A stretch of DNA of 64,000 nt from Loktanella sp. M215 (GTDB lineage: Bacteria > Pseudomonadota > Alphaproteobacteria > Rhodobacterales > Rhodobacteraceae), in contig NZ_WMEA01000001.1 in the NCBI RefSeq assembly GCF_021735925.1, positions 595,501 to 659,500 on the forward strand, given 5' to 3'. Position 1 is the stretch's first letter. Every line of letters starts with the position of its first letter. The position numbers and the translations under genes are program-made. The notes beneath the pieces were generated by a model that saw only the letters and a list, made by a program, of their open reading frames with translations, made no database searches and was not told where the DNA came from. Below, piece after piece: positions 8,804 to 16,997 of the stretch.

Positions 8804-10186
8804 TCAGACCGGCGCATCTGCCTTGATGGTGCGTACCAGCTTCTTGTTCACGAACTGCTGGATGCCCATGTTGCCCAGTTCGCGGCCGTACCCGGACGCC
8901 TTGATCCCGCCGAAGGGCAGGTCCGCGTCGGACCAGCTGATGTTGTTGATGAACATCATCCCCGTCTCGACAGCACTCGCCACCCGGCGTCCGGCGTCCA
9001 TATCGGTGGTAAAGACCGACCCGCCCAGACCGAAGTCGCTGTCGTTGGCCAGCGCCACGGCCGCCGCCTCGTCCTTGACCCGGAAGACCATCGCCACGGG
9101 GCCGAAGAATTCGTCGCGGAAGGCCGGGTTGTCGGGGGTGACGTCCGTCAGGATTGTCGGCTGCATGTAACTGCCCGCCCGGTTCAGCCGCGTGCCGCCC
9201 AAGACGACGGTGGCCCCATGTTTCACCGCGACGTCGACCTGCGCCAGCAGATCGACCAGCGCGGATTCACTGGACAGCGGACCCAGCGTGGTCGCGGCAT
9301 ACAGCGGATCGCCCGCCTCCAGCGCCGCCAACCCGGCCTCGAACCCCGCCATGAATTCTTCGGCCACGCTGTCGATCACGATGAAGCGTTTTGCGGCACA
9401 ACAGGTCTGTCCGGTGTTGTACATCCGGCCCCAGATTGCCCACTTCAGCGTATGCGCCATATCGGCATCCGCCAGCACGATAAAGGCGTCGGCCCCGCCC
9501 AGTTCCATCGACGAGGGCTTCAACGCGCGGCCCGCGCTGGCGGCGATGATCCGCCCCGCGGCGACGCTGCCGGTCAAGGCCACGCCCTTGATGCGCGGGT
9601 CGGCCACGACCTTATCGGACTGGTCGTGAGAGATCATCAGGTTGGTGTACAACCCCGGCGGCGCACCGGCATCGGTCAGCACCGCCTCGAACGCGATGGC
9701 GCATTGCGGCACGCAGCCTGCATGCTTGATGACCAGCGTGTTGCCTGCCATCAGGTGCGGTCCGGCCACGCGGGCCAGTTGATAATAGGGGAAATTCCAC
9801 GGCTCGACCCCGAAGATGACGCCAATGGGGCTGCTTTCCATATGGCCTTCGCCATGTTCCGGATGCAGCGGCGTGTCGCGCAGGAATTTTTCAGCGTTCT
9901 TGGCGTAATAGCGCATGATGTTGGCGGAAAAGGCGACTTCGCCGCGCGCCTCGTCGATGCGCTTGCCCATTTCAAGCGTCATGGTGCGGGCCAGATCCTC
10001 GGCCCGTTCGTCCAGCAGATCGCCCGCCTTGGCGATGATGACGGCCCGGTCGGCGTGGGAAATCGCCTTCCATGCCTTATAGCAGTCGGCGGCGGCGGCG
10101 AGCTTTGTTTCCAGTTCCGCATCGGTCAGGTCTGCAAACGACTTGAGCAGCTTGCCCGTGGCAGGATTGAAGCTTTGATAGGTCAT
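8804..10186 (-). CDS. NAD-dependent succinate-semialdehyde/aldehyde dehydrogenase (Sad/YneI type)
   Basis: A 460-residue aldehyde dehydrogenase that oxidises an aldehyde to its acid with NAD(P)+. The conserved GVEPWNFPYY, ELGGADAFIVL and NTGQTCCAAKRF segments are present; the first Cys of the CC pair is the nucleophile. Length and N-terminal sequence (FNPATGKLLKSF) match the shorter succinate-semialdehyde dehydrogenases of the Sad type rather than the 480-residue GabD. The ATG at 10186 has GCGAGGAG upstream; an upstream in-frame ATG at 10249 is less likely. It is the first gene of a minus-strand unit with the pnt remnant and adhP, so aldehydes produced by AdhP are plausible substrates. It could also receive succinate semialdehyde derived from 4-aminobutyrate. 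Confidence 0.88.
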   Translation of the reverse strand: MTYQSFNPATGKLLKSFADLTDAELETKLAAAADCYKAWKAISHADRAVIIAKAGDLLDERAEDLARTMTLEMGKRIDEARGEVAFSANIMRYYAKNAEKFLRDTPLHPEHGEGHMESSPIGVIFGVEPWNFPYYQLARVAGPHLMAGNTLVIKHAGCVPQCAIAFEAVLTDAGAPPGLYTNLMISHDQSDKVVADPRIKGVALTGSVAAGRIIAASAGRALKPSSMELGGADAFIVLADADMAHTLKWAIWGRMYNTGQTCCAAKRFIVIDSVAEEFMAGFEAGLAALEAGDPLYAATTLGPLSSESALVDLLAQVDVAVKHGATVVLGGTRLNRAGSYMQPTILTDVTPDNPAFRDEFFGPVAMVFRVKDEAAAVALANDSDFGLGGSVFTTDMDAGRRVASAVETGMMFINNISWSDADLPFGGIKASGYGRELGNMGIQQFVNKKLVRTIKADAPV

Positions 10187-11039
10187 TGTCGTCTCCTCGC
10201 AGGCATTGATTGGGATGGCGGGTGGCTCTTGACCGACCAAGGCGCCCACACTGTCAGCCTGTCGGCTGGCTCTGTCCTCTATGCGCGCTTTCTTGCGGCG
10301 ACGGACTGATCCAGGTCTGCATGGCGAAATCTTCGGGGATCACGCGGGATCAGCCGACCATGGCGCGATACGGCGTGTCAGAGGCCACCCGGCGCGGCGC
10401 CATGATACCGCCAACAAGGCCAAGCTGGCGGTCGCCGCAATCGAGGGCAGGCCGGACAGATGGATTCAAAGGTCGCGCGACCTGGAACAATCAGCAGCGT
10501 GGCGCGTGACGGGGCGGCGCGAGACGCATTCCCACCTGACCGCCTCCGGTCCTTCAGAGCCGCACACAGTCTGACGTGCCCGGATCAACGACGCGACGTG
10601 ATGGCCATTGCGTGTCTTTCCGACTGATCGCCCTCTTCAGTCGGGTTCGAAGCACGGACAAACGCGCTCCTGCGCCACCGTTCCGAAGTGGGCTGGGCCG
10701 CGGCTGGGACCCGTCCCGATTGCGGCTAGCCTGTCATCGCCGCGATCGGCTTGGCCTCTACCAGTCTGGGTGCAGTCCCGGTGACGTCTGTCGGCGGCCA
10801 CCTCTCACCACATCTGACGCACGTCGGGCAAGATCCGGAGCCTTGCCATACAGCATGGCGGCATGTTCTGTTCAGCGCGTCCGGCGCAGGACAGCACCAG
10901 GGACGACCCTGTCGGTTCGACCGAAGACCTGTTTGATGCGCAGCTTCTCCGATCGCATCACCTGCCCACTGATATGACGTCCCTTGCGCGCTGGCGTCGA
11001 GCGACTTTCAAGAGCATCATCCTGCGACATCATTGCATA
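10187..11039. other. Long gap with no supportable gene
   Basis: About 850 bp without a credible coding sequence. Short open frames exist in all directions, but none has a good ribosome-binding site, a family signature or codon use like the neighbours. The left part must contain the promoter of the aldehyde dehydrogenase unit. Given the two neighbouring pseudogenes, decayed genes are the simplest explanation, but I could not name any. Confidence 0.45.
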
Positions 11040-11069
11040 TTGCCTCAGCGGATAAAAACATATATGAAT
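11040..11069 (+). promoter_or_regulatory. Putative promoter/operator of the sulfide oxidation operon
   Basis: TTGCCT (11040-11045) and TATGAA (11063-11068) are spaced by 17 bp, a plausible housekeeping promoter 45 bp before the first start codon. The block 11052-11091 is strikingly AT-rich for this genome. GAATTATTGAAT overlaps the -10 box and gives two GAAT half-sites in direct orientation, resembling AT-rich sites of ArsR-type sulfide/persulfide sensors (BigR/SqrR). No such regulator gene is in the window, so the operator role is speculative. Confidence 0.4.
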
Positions 11070-11113
11070 TATTGAATAAGTAACGAAACGCAGATTCTTT
11101 CACGGAGAGTCTC

Positions 11114-11299
11114 ATGGTCCACACCGCAAAACGCCTGTCCCTTGCGGAAACTGCCCGCGCCAAGACTGGCCATGATCAGCCGAAGGATGTCGCGGCACGT
11201 CTGGCAAAGCCTGCCGTGGCCTTGGATATCCGTTGGCCGGACGACGTTGCCGAGGATCACGTGCCCCACGCGATCAACCTCTGCCCCGGCGCGCCTTAA
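11114..11299 (+). CDS. Truncated rhodanese-like protein
   Basis: A 61-residue frame with a good ribosome-binding site (CACGGAGAG) and ATG start. Its middle (VALDIRWPDDVAEDHVPHAINL) matches the first half of a rhodanese domain, but it stops (CPGAP, TAA) before the active-site cysteine loop. It therefore cannot transfer sulfane sulfur on its own. It leads a sulfide oxidation operon where full rhodaneses are common, so this is either a degraded first gene kept as a translated leader or a small protein with another role. About 50 bp downstream, an inverted repeat AAGCGCT-N10-AGCGCTT (11352-11375) lies before the next gene. Confidence 0.6.
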   Translation: MVHTAKRLSLAETARAKTGHDQPKDVAARLAKPAVALDIRWPDDVAEDHVPHAINLCPGAP

Positions 11300-11400
11300 C
11301 ACACTTTTCGGGTTTTGTCGCCCTGCGGGGACAAAGTCTTTGATAACCATCAAGCGCTATCGTCGGGAAGCGCTTCACCCCTTACCGAAGGATCATTCCA

Positions 11401-11616
11401 ATGACACATAATATCGGAACGGCAGACCGTACGATGCGGGCCCTTGTCGGGGTCGTCCTGCTGGCACTGACATGGATCGCACCGATTGCGGTCTTTCACG
11501 GCACGCTTGCCGTCACGCTGATCACCATTGTCGGGCTTGTCATGATCGGGACGGCGCTTTTCCGGGTCTGCCCGCTTTATACCCTGCTCGGCATGAGCAC
11601 CTGTGCGGTGAAATGA
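11401..11616 (+). CDS. DUF2892 (YgaP-like) inner-membrane protein
   Basis: A 71-residue protein with two predicted membrane helices (about 13-32 and 36-56) and the typical N-terminus MTHNIGTADRTMRALVGV and C-terminal cysteine-containing FRVCPLYTLLGMSTC. This is the membrane part found fused to rhodanese in YgaP and as a separate gene in persulfide-handling clusters. GAAGGA lies before the ATG. Its stop overlaps the start of the next gene, so the genes form one unit. Its exact role is unknown. Confidence 0.85.
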   Translation: MTHNIGTADRTMRALVGVVLLALTWIAPIAVFHGTLAVTLITIVGLVMIGTALFRVCPLYTLLGMSTCAVK

Positions 11617-12047
11617 TGGAGACCGCGTTCACACCCCTGCAATCACTGGGCGGCGGTGCCCTGATCGGACTGGCCGCCGTGCTGCTGATGGGGCTGCACG
11701 GTCGCATCTTCGGCGCGACGGGCATCTTGACGGGCCTCATCGCCCCCGCCTCGCGGTCCGATTTCACCTGGCGCGCTACGCTGCTGGCCGGCATGGTCAG
11801 CGGACCGCTGCTGGTGCTGTGGCTGACGGGGGCGATGCCCGTCGTCGACGTGCCAGTCTCGACGACCATGCTGATTGTCGGCGGCCTGCTGGTCGGCGTC
11901 GGCGTCACATTCTCGTCGGGCTGTACCTCGGGCCACGGGGTCTGCGGTCTGGCGCGGCTGTCGCCGCGGTCAGCGGCCTCGGTCCTGACCTTCATGGCCG
12001 CCACAGCCGCCACCGTCTTCATCATCCGCCACGTCATCGGAGCCTGA
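11613..12047 (+). CDS. YeeE/YedE family permease subunit (PmpA-like)
   Basis: A 144-residue membrane protein of the YeeE/YedE (thiosulfate/sulfur transport) superfamily, one half of a split two-protein permease. It has about four helices and the conserved motif SSGCTSGHGVCGLARLS, whose cysteines are essential in thiosulfate-transporting relatives. Two adjacent ATGs (11613 and 11616) are possible starts; both overlap or abut the DUF2892 stop. Its partner is the next gene. Such pairs sit beside persulfide dioxygenase and SQR genes and are thought to move sulfur compounds across the inner membrane. Confidence 0.88.
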   Translation: MMETAFTPLQSLGGGALIGLAAVLLMGLHGRIFGATGILTGLIAPASRSDFTWRATLLAGMVSGPLLVLWLTGAMPVVDVPVSTTMLIVGGLLVGVGVTFSSGCTSGHGVCGLARLSPRSAASVLTFMAATAATVFIIRHVIGA

Positions 12048-12051
12048 TCCC

Positions 12052-12486
12052 ATGCGCATTCTTACCCTCTATCTGACCGGCCTGATCTTCGGCGCGGGCA
12101 TTTCCGTCTCTGGCATGGCCAACCCGGCCAAGGTGCTGAACTTCTTCGATATCGCCGGCACTTGGGACCCGTCCCTCGCCTTCGTGATGGGCGGCGCCGT
12201 GATCGTCACGTTCCTCGGCTACCGCTTCGTGCTCAAACGCCCGATGCCGGTCATGGCCGACCGGTTTCACCTACCGACCAGCCGCGTGATCGACGTGCGC
12301 CTGCTGGGCGGGTCCGCCGTGTTCGGCGCAGGCTGGGGCATCGCGGGCTTCTGCCCGGGCGGCGCGCTGCCGGCGCTTGGCACCGGCAACACTTCGGTTT
12401 TCATTTTCGTCGGCGCACTGATCGCAGGTATCCTGCTGGCGCGCGGCATCACCGCCGCACGCTCCTCCCGCGCCGCCACTGCTTGA
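12052..12486 (+). CDS. YeeE/YedE family permease subunit (PmpB-like, DUF6691)
   Basis: A 144-residue membrane protein, the second half of the split YeeE/YedE-type permease. It has about four helices, the N-terminal GLIFGAGISVSGMANPAKV and the cysteine motif GIAGFCPGGALPALG that corresponds to the GCxxGxxxC-type region of full-length family members. It follows its partner by 4 bp and precedes the persulfide dioxygenase by 14 bp. The transported sulfur species is not known. Confidence 0.88.
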   Translation: MRILTLYLTGLIFGAGISVSGMANPAKVLNFFDIAGTWDPSLAFVMGGAVIVTFLGYRFVLKRPMPVMADRFHLPTSRVIDVRLLGGSAVFGAGWGIAGFCPGGALPALGTGNTSVFIFVGALIAGILLARGITAARSSRAATA

Positions 12487-12500
12487 AAGGACCACACACC

Positions 12501-13385
12501 ATGACCGATTTTCCCGTCGACATGACCACCGCCCCAGAGGTCACCGCCTTCTTCGACGACGCCACCAACACGATCAGCTACGTCGTCAAGGACCCGGCCT
12601 CGACGTCCTGCGCGATCATCGACAGCGTCATGGACATCGATTACTTCGCCGGCCGCATCACCTATGACCACGCGGACCGGATGATCGCCTTCGTGCGCGA
12701 ACACGGTCTGACGCTGGAATGGCTGATCGAGACGCATGTCCATGCCGATCACCTGTCCGCCGCGCCCTATATTCAGAACGCTCTGGGCGGCAAGATCGGG
12801 ATCGGCGACAAGATCATGGTCGTGCAGGAAACCTTCGGCAAGATCTTCAACGAAGGCACCGAGTTCCAGCGCGACGGGTCACAGTTCGACGCGCTGTTCA
12901 AGGATGGCGACACCTATCAGATCGGCGCGATGCAGGCTTTTGCGATCTACACGCCCGGCCACACGCCCGCCTGCATGGTGCATGTGATCGGCAACGCAGC
13001 CTTCGTCGGCGACACGCTGTTCATGCCGGACGGCGGATCGGCGCGCGCCGATTTCCCGGGCGGCGACGCGGCGACGCTGTATGACAGCATCCAGCGGGTG
13101 TTGACGCTGCCCGACGACATGCGCCTGTTCATGTGCCACGACTACGGACCGAACGGCCGCGATATCGCGTGGGAAACCACCGTGGGCGAGGAAAAGGCCC
13201 ACAACATCCACGTCGGCAACGGTGCGACGAAGGCAGACTTCGTCAAGTTCCGCACGGAACGCGACGCGACCCTGGCTGTGCCGAAACTGATCCTGCCGTC
13301 GCTGCAGGTCAACATGCGCGCCGGTGTCCTGCCGCGCGACAAGGACGGCAATCTGATGCTGAAAGTGCCGGTCAACGGCCTTTGA
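12501..13385 (+). CDS. Persulfide dioxygenase (ETHE1/Blh-like MBL fold)
   Basis: A 294-residue metallo-beta-lactamase-fold enzyme that oxidises glutathione persulfide to sulfite and glutathione using Fe(II) and O2. The metal motif THVHADHL, the HTPACM region, VGDTLFMPDGGSARADFPGG and the MCHDYGPNGRDIAWETTVGEEKA signature (two blocks near positions 210 and 230) are intact. The last is characteristic of ETHE1/Blh enzymes rather than glyoxalases. AAGG precedes the ATG. It lies directly before the SQR fusion, so persulfide formed by sulfide oxidation would be consumed here. Confidence 0.92.
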   Translation: MTDFPVDMTTAPEVTAFFDDATNTISYVVKDPASTSCAIIDSVMDIDYFAGRITYDHADRMIAFVREHGLTLEWLIETHVHADHLSAAPYIQNALGGKIGIGDKIMVVQETFGKIFNEGTEFQRDGSQFDALFKDGDTYQIGAMQAFAIYTPGHTPACMVHVIGNAAFVGDTLFMPDGGSARADFPGGDAATLYDSIQRVLTLPDDMRLFMCHDYGPNGRDIAWETTVGEEKAHNIHVGNGATKADFVKFRTERDATLAVPKLILPSLQVNMRAGVLPRDKDGNLMLKVPVNGL

Positions 13386-13411
13386 ACGACACCCCGGGCA
13401 GGAGAATGGCG

Positions 13412-15082
13412 ATGGATATCAGGGAATTGACGGACCAGGTCTCGGTCGCGCCGCAGGTCGCGCTAGAGGACATGACCGCGATCAAGGCCGCAGGCTTTGC
13501 CAGTGTCATCAGCAACCGGCCGGACGGCGAATCCGCTGACCAACCCTCTTTCGCCCAAATCAGGGCCGCAGCAGAGGCAGCGGGCCTGCAGGTGCGGCAC
13601 CTGCCCGTCGTGTCTGGCCAGATCACCGACGCCGACGTCGCGGCCTTCGGTGCCGCACTAGAAGAGATTCCGGCCCCCGTGCTAGCTTTCTGCAAGTCAG
13701 GCACCCGCGCCGCGACGTTGTGGACACGGTCAGAGGCGGGCAAGCGGCCGGAAGCCGACCTGCTGGCCCGCACCCACGCCGCCGGTTACGACATGACCGC
13801 CACCGTCGCACAGTCCGCGGCCCAAACGACCAAGCCGCTGGCAGCCCCCGACGTGCGCGCGGATATCGTGATCGTCGGCGCAGGCTCTGCCGGGATCGCC
13901 GTGGCCGCCAGCCTGCTGGCGCGGGACAAGACCCTCGACATCACGATCATCGACCCGTCAGAGGTGCATTATTACCAGCCCGGCTGGACGATGGTCGGCG
14001 GCGGCATCTTCGATGCCAAGGACACGAAGCGTCAGACCGGGCCGCTGATCCCCGACGGCGTGACGTGGATCAAGGCCGCGGTGGCGGATTTCACGCCGGA
14101 CGCGGACGCCGTCATCCTCGGTGACGGTCGTGTGGTCGGCTACACCCGCCTGATCGTCTGCCCGGGGCTGGAACTGAACTGGGACGGCATCGCAGGCCTG
14201 AGCGACACGCTGGGCCGCAACGGTGTGACATCGAACTATCGCTATGACCTGGCACCCTACACCTGGAAACTGGTGCAACAGACAAAGGGCGGCCGCGCGC
14301 TGTTTACCCAGCCGCCGATGCCGATCAAATGCGCCGGTGCGCCGCAAAAGGCGATGTATCTGTCCTGCGATGCCTGGCACCGCGCGGGCGTGCTGAAGGA
14401 TATCGACGTCCAGTTCATGAACGCCGGTGGCGTGCTCTTCGGGGTCAAGGACTACGTTCCCGCGCTGATGCGCTATGTCGAGAAATATGACGCGCACCTG
14501 AACTTCTTCCACACCCTGACCGCCATCGACGGCGCCGCAAAGACCGCAACCTTCAAGGTGGCGAAGCCTGACACCGCCCCGACCGAGGTCACGGTCGACT
14601 TCGAAATGATCCACGTCTGCCCCCCACAACGCGCGCCCGGGTTTATCAGGAATTCTCCGCTGGCGGATGCGGCAGGCTGGGTCGACGTGGATCAGGCCAC
14701 CCTGCGCCACAAGACCTATCAGAACATCTGGTCGCTGGGCGACGTGATGAACGCACCCAACGCCAAGACCATGGCCGCCGCGCGCAAGCAGGCCCCGGTG
14801 GTGGCGGACAACATCATGGCGGACATTCACGGCAAATCCGCCGCCGCGATCTACGACGGCTACGGCTCCTGCCCGCTGACGGTAGAGCGTGGCAAGATCG
14901 TGCTGGCCGAGTTCGGCTATGGCGGCAAGCTGCTGCCCAGCTTTCCCACGTGGCTGATCGACGGCACGCAGCCCAGCCGTCTGGCCTGGACGCTCAAGGC
15001 GCAGGCCCTGCCGCAGGTGTACTGGCACGCCATGCTCAAGGGCCGCGAATGGATGGCCGAACCCGAGAAGACGACCGCCTGA
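13412..15082 (+). CDS. DUF442-sulfide:quinone oxidoreductase fusion
   Basis: A 556-residue fusion. Residues 1-110 are a DUF442/protein-tyrosine-phosphatase-like sulfurtransferase domain with the loop FCKSGTRAATLW (Cys94). Residues 150-550 are an FAD enzyme of the sulfide:quinone oxidoreductase family with the dinucleotide motif VIVGAGSAG and three cysteines in SQR positions (LIVC250PG, PIKC307AG, HVC403PPQ). The enzyme should oxidise sulfide to sulfane sulfur at the inner membrane and feed electrons to quinone, with the DUF442 domain as sulfur acceptor. GGAG lies 7 nt before the ATG at 13412; another ATG six bases upstream is too close to that site. It follows the persulfide dioxygenase. Confidence 0.92.
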   Translation: MDIRELTDQVSVAPQVALEDMTAIKAAGFASVISNRPDGESADQPSFAQIRAAAEAAGLQVRHLPVVSGQITDADVAAFGAALEEIPAPVLAFCKSGTRAATLWTRSEAGKRPEADLLARTHAAGYDMTATVAQSAAQTTKPLAAPDVRADIVIVGAGSAGIAVAASLLARDKTLDITIIDPSEVHYYQPGWTMVGGGIFDAKDTKRQTGPLIPDGVTWIKAAVADFTPDADAVILGDGRVVGYTRLIVCPGLELNWDGIAGLSDTLGRNGVTSNYRYDLAPYTWKLVQQTKGGRALFTQPPMPIKCAGAPQKAMYLSCDAWHRAGVLKDIDVQFMNAGGVLFGVKDYVPALMRYVEKYDAHLNFFHTLTAIDGAAKTATFKVAKPDTAPTEVTVDFEMIHVCPPQRAPGFIRNSPLADAAGWVDVDQATLRHKTYQNIWSLGDVMNAPNAKTMAAARKQAPVVADNIMADIHGKSAAAIYDGYGSCPLTVERGKIVLAEFGYGGKLLPSFPTWLIDGTQPSRLAWTLKAQALPQVYWHAMLKGREWMAEPEKTTA

Positions 15083-15093
15083 TGCAAGCACCG

Positions 15094-15120
15094 GCGGTCC
15101 GGGGGCCATCCCCGGGCCGC
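15094..15120 (+). terminator. GC-rich hairpin between SQR fusion and SulP
   Basis: An 11-bp stem with one U-G wobble (arms 15094-15104 and 15110-15120) and a 5-nt loop GCCAT lies in the 60-bp gap. It is followed by GACCTTTCC, a very weak T-tract. It probably attenuates read-through into the SulP gene or protects the upstream mRNA end. Confidence 0.5.
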
Positions 15121-15142
15121 GACCTTTCCTGAAAGTCACCTC

Positions 15143-16876
15143 ATGAACACCGCCGCCATCGCCCGCTATCTGCCGATCCTGACCTGGGGTCGCACCTACA
15201 GCCGCGCCAACCTGTCAAACGATCTGGTGGCCGCCGTGATCGTCACGATCATGCTGATCCCGCAGTCGCTGGCCTACGCCATGCTGGCCGGCCTGCCGCC
15301 AGAGGCGGGGCTTTATGCCTCCATCGCGCCGATCATCCTTTATGCGATCTTCGGCACCAGCCGGGCGCTGGCGGTGGGGCCGGTGGCGGTCGTGTCGCTG
15401 ATGACGGCGGCGGCGATCGGGAACATCGCGGATCAGGGCACGATGGGTTACGCGCTGGCCGCGCTGACGCTGGCGGCACTGTCGGGCGGCATGATGATCC
15501 TGATGGGCGTGTTCCGGCTGGGGTTCCTCGCGAACTTCCTGTCGCATCCGGTTGTCGCGGGCTTCATCACCGCATCCGGCATCCTGATCGCGCTGAGCCA
15601 GCTCAAGCATATCCTCGGCATCAGCGCGTCGGGCGACACCCTGCCCGAACTGCTGAAGACCCTGTTCGAACACTTGGGCGAGATCAATCCAATCACCCTT
15701 GTCATCGGCGTCGGCGCCACCGCCTTTCTGTTCTGGGTCCGCAAGGGCCTGAACCCGCTGTTGCGCGGCTGGGGCATGAAGGCTGGGCTCGCTGGCGCGC
15801 TGACAAAGGCCGGTCCGGTATTGGCCGTCGTGGTCACGACCGTGGTGGTCTGGGCCTTGGGTCTGTCAGACCACGGGGTCAAGATCGTCGGCGATGTCCC
15901 GCAAAGCCTGCCGCCGCTGACACTGCCCTCCTTCTCTCCGACGCTGGTTGGGCAACTGCTGCTACCCGCCTTGCTGATCTCGGTCATCGGCTTCGTGGAA
16001 TCGATTTCCGTCGCACAAACGCTGGCCGCCAAAAAGCGCCAGCGCATCGACCCGGACCAAGAGCTGATCGGTCTGGGGGCCGCCAACGTCGCCTCTGCCC
16101 TGACCGGCGGTTTCCCGGTGACGGGCGGCTTTTCCCGCTCTGTCGTGAACTACGATGCAGGCGCGGAAACCCCCGCCGCCGGTGCCTATACCGCGGTGGG
16201 CCTTGCCATCGCGGCCTTCGCGCTGACGCCGCTGATCTACTTCCTGCCCAACGCGACGCTTGCGGCGACGATCATCGTGGCGGTGCTGTCCCTCGTCGAC
16301 TTCAGCATCCTGCGGACCAGCTGGTCCTATTCCCGCGCCGACTTTGCCGCCGTGCTGGTCACGATCCTCGCGACCCTGTGGTTCGGCGTGGAAACCGGCG
16401 TGTCGGCGGGCGTGATCCTGTCGATCCTGCTGCACCTCTACAAGACCTCCAAACCCCACATCGCAGAGGTCGGCTGCGTCCCCGGCACCCAGCATTTCCG
16501 CAACATCAAGCGCCACGACGTCCAGACCGACCCCGCCATCCTGACCCTGCGCATCGACGAAAGCCTCTATTTCGCCAACGCCAGATATCTGGAGGATTAC
16601 GTGCTGGACCGGGTGGTGAAAGACGCCGCGATCCGCAACGTGGTCCTGATGTGCTCTGCCGTGAACGACATCGACTTCAGTGCCCTCGAAAGCCTTGAGG
16701 CGCTGTCGGCCCGCCTGTCCGACATGAACATCCGCCTGCACCTGTCAGAGGTGAAAGGTCCCGTGATGGATCGCCTGAATCGCAGCCATTTCCTCGATCA
16801 CATGACCGGCAAAGTCTTTCTGTCCCAGTTCGATGCGATCGAGGCCCTGCGCCCGAAAGCGACCGCCGTCGCCTGA
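15143..16876 (+). CDS. SulP family inorganic anion transporter
   Basis: A 577-residue inner-membrane transporter with the SulP N-terminal signature MLIPQSLAYAMLAGLPPEAG-type sequence (about 36-56), some 10-12 hydrophobic helices, and a C-terminal STAS domain (about 440-565). SulP proteins move sulfate, bicarbonate or other anions, by symport or exchange. Its place directly behind the sulfide oxidation genes suggests movement of the sulfur oxyanion end products, either export of sulfite/sulfate or anion exchange, but direction cannot be read from sequence. A 9-bp hairpin follows the stop. Confidence 0.9.
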   Translation: MNTAAIARYLPILTWGRTYSRANLSNDLVAAVIVTIMLIPQSLAYAMLAGLPPEAGLYASIAPIILYAIFGTSRALAVGPVAVVSLMTAAAIGNIADQGTMGYALAALTLAALSGGMMILMGVFRLGFLANFLSHPVVAGFITASGILIALSQLKHILGISASGDTLPELLKTLFEHLGEINPITLVIGVGATAFLFWVRKGLNPLLRGWGMKAGLAGALTKAGPVLAVVVTTVVVWALGLSDHGVKIVGDVPQSLPPLTLPSFSPTLVGQLLLPALLISVIGFVESISVAQTLAAKKRQRIDPDQELIGLGAANVASALTGGFPVTGGFSRSVVNYDAGAETPAAGAYTAVGLAIAAFALTPLIYFLPNATLAATIIVAVLSLVDFSILRTSWSYSRADFAAVLVTILATLWFGVETGVSAGVILSILLHLYKTSKPHIAEVGCVPGTQHFRNIKRHDVQTDPAILTLRIDESLYFANARYLEDYVLDRVVKDAAIRNVVLMCSAVNDIDFSALESLEALSARLSDMNIRLHLSEVKGPVMDRLNRSHFLDHMTGKVFLSQFDAIEALRPKATAVA

Positions 16877-16880
16877 CGGC

Positions 16881-16907
16881 GGCAGCGACCGGAATGACGT
16901 CGCTGCC
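16881..16907. terminator. Hairpin after SulP gene
   Basis: A perfect 9-bp inverted repeat GGCAGCGAC / GTCGCTGCC with a 9-nt loop starts 4 bp after the SulP stop. There is no T-tract on either side. It lies between convergent genes and could act for both directions. Confidence 0.45.
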
Positions 16908-16997
16908 CGCATGAGCATGGGCGGTGCGTCTGCCGTTCGTCAGGCCGGATCGCTTTCCTGCCGATGATGATATGGCGGCCCAGGCTGGCCCGGATGA

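Noticed and set aside
10210..11075. Several overlapping open frames of 60-130 codons
   Set aside because: They are arginine- and proline-rich translations typical of noncoding frames in GC-rich DNA, without ribosome-binding sites or domains.
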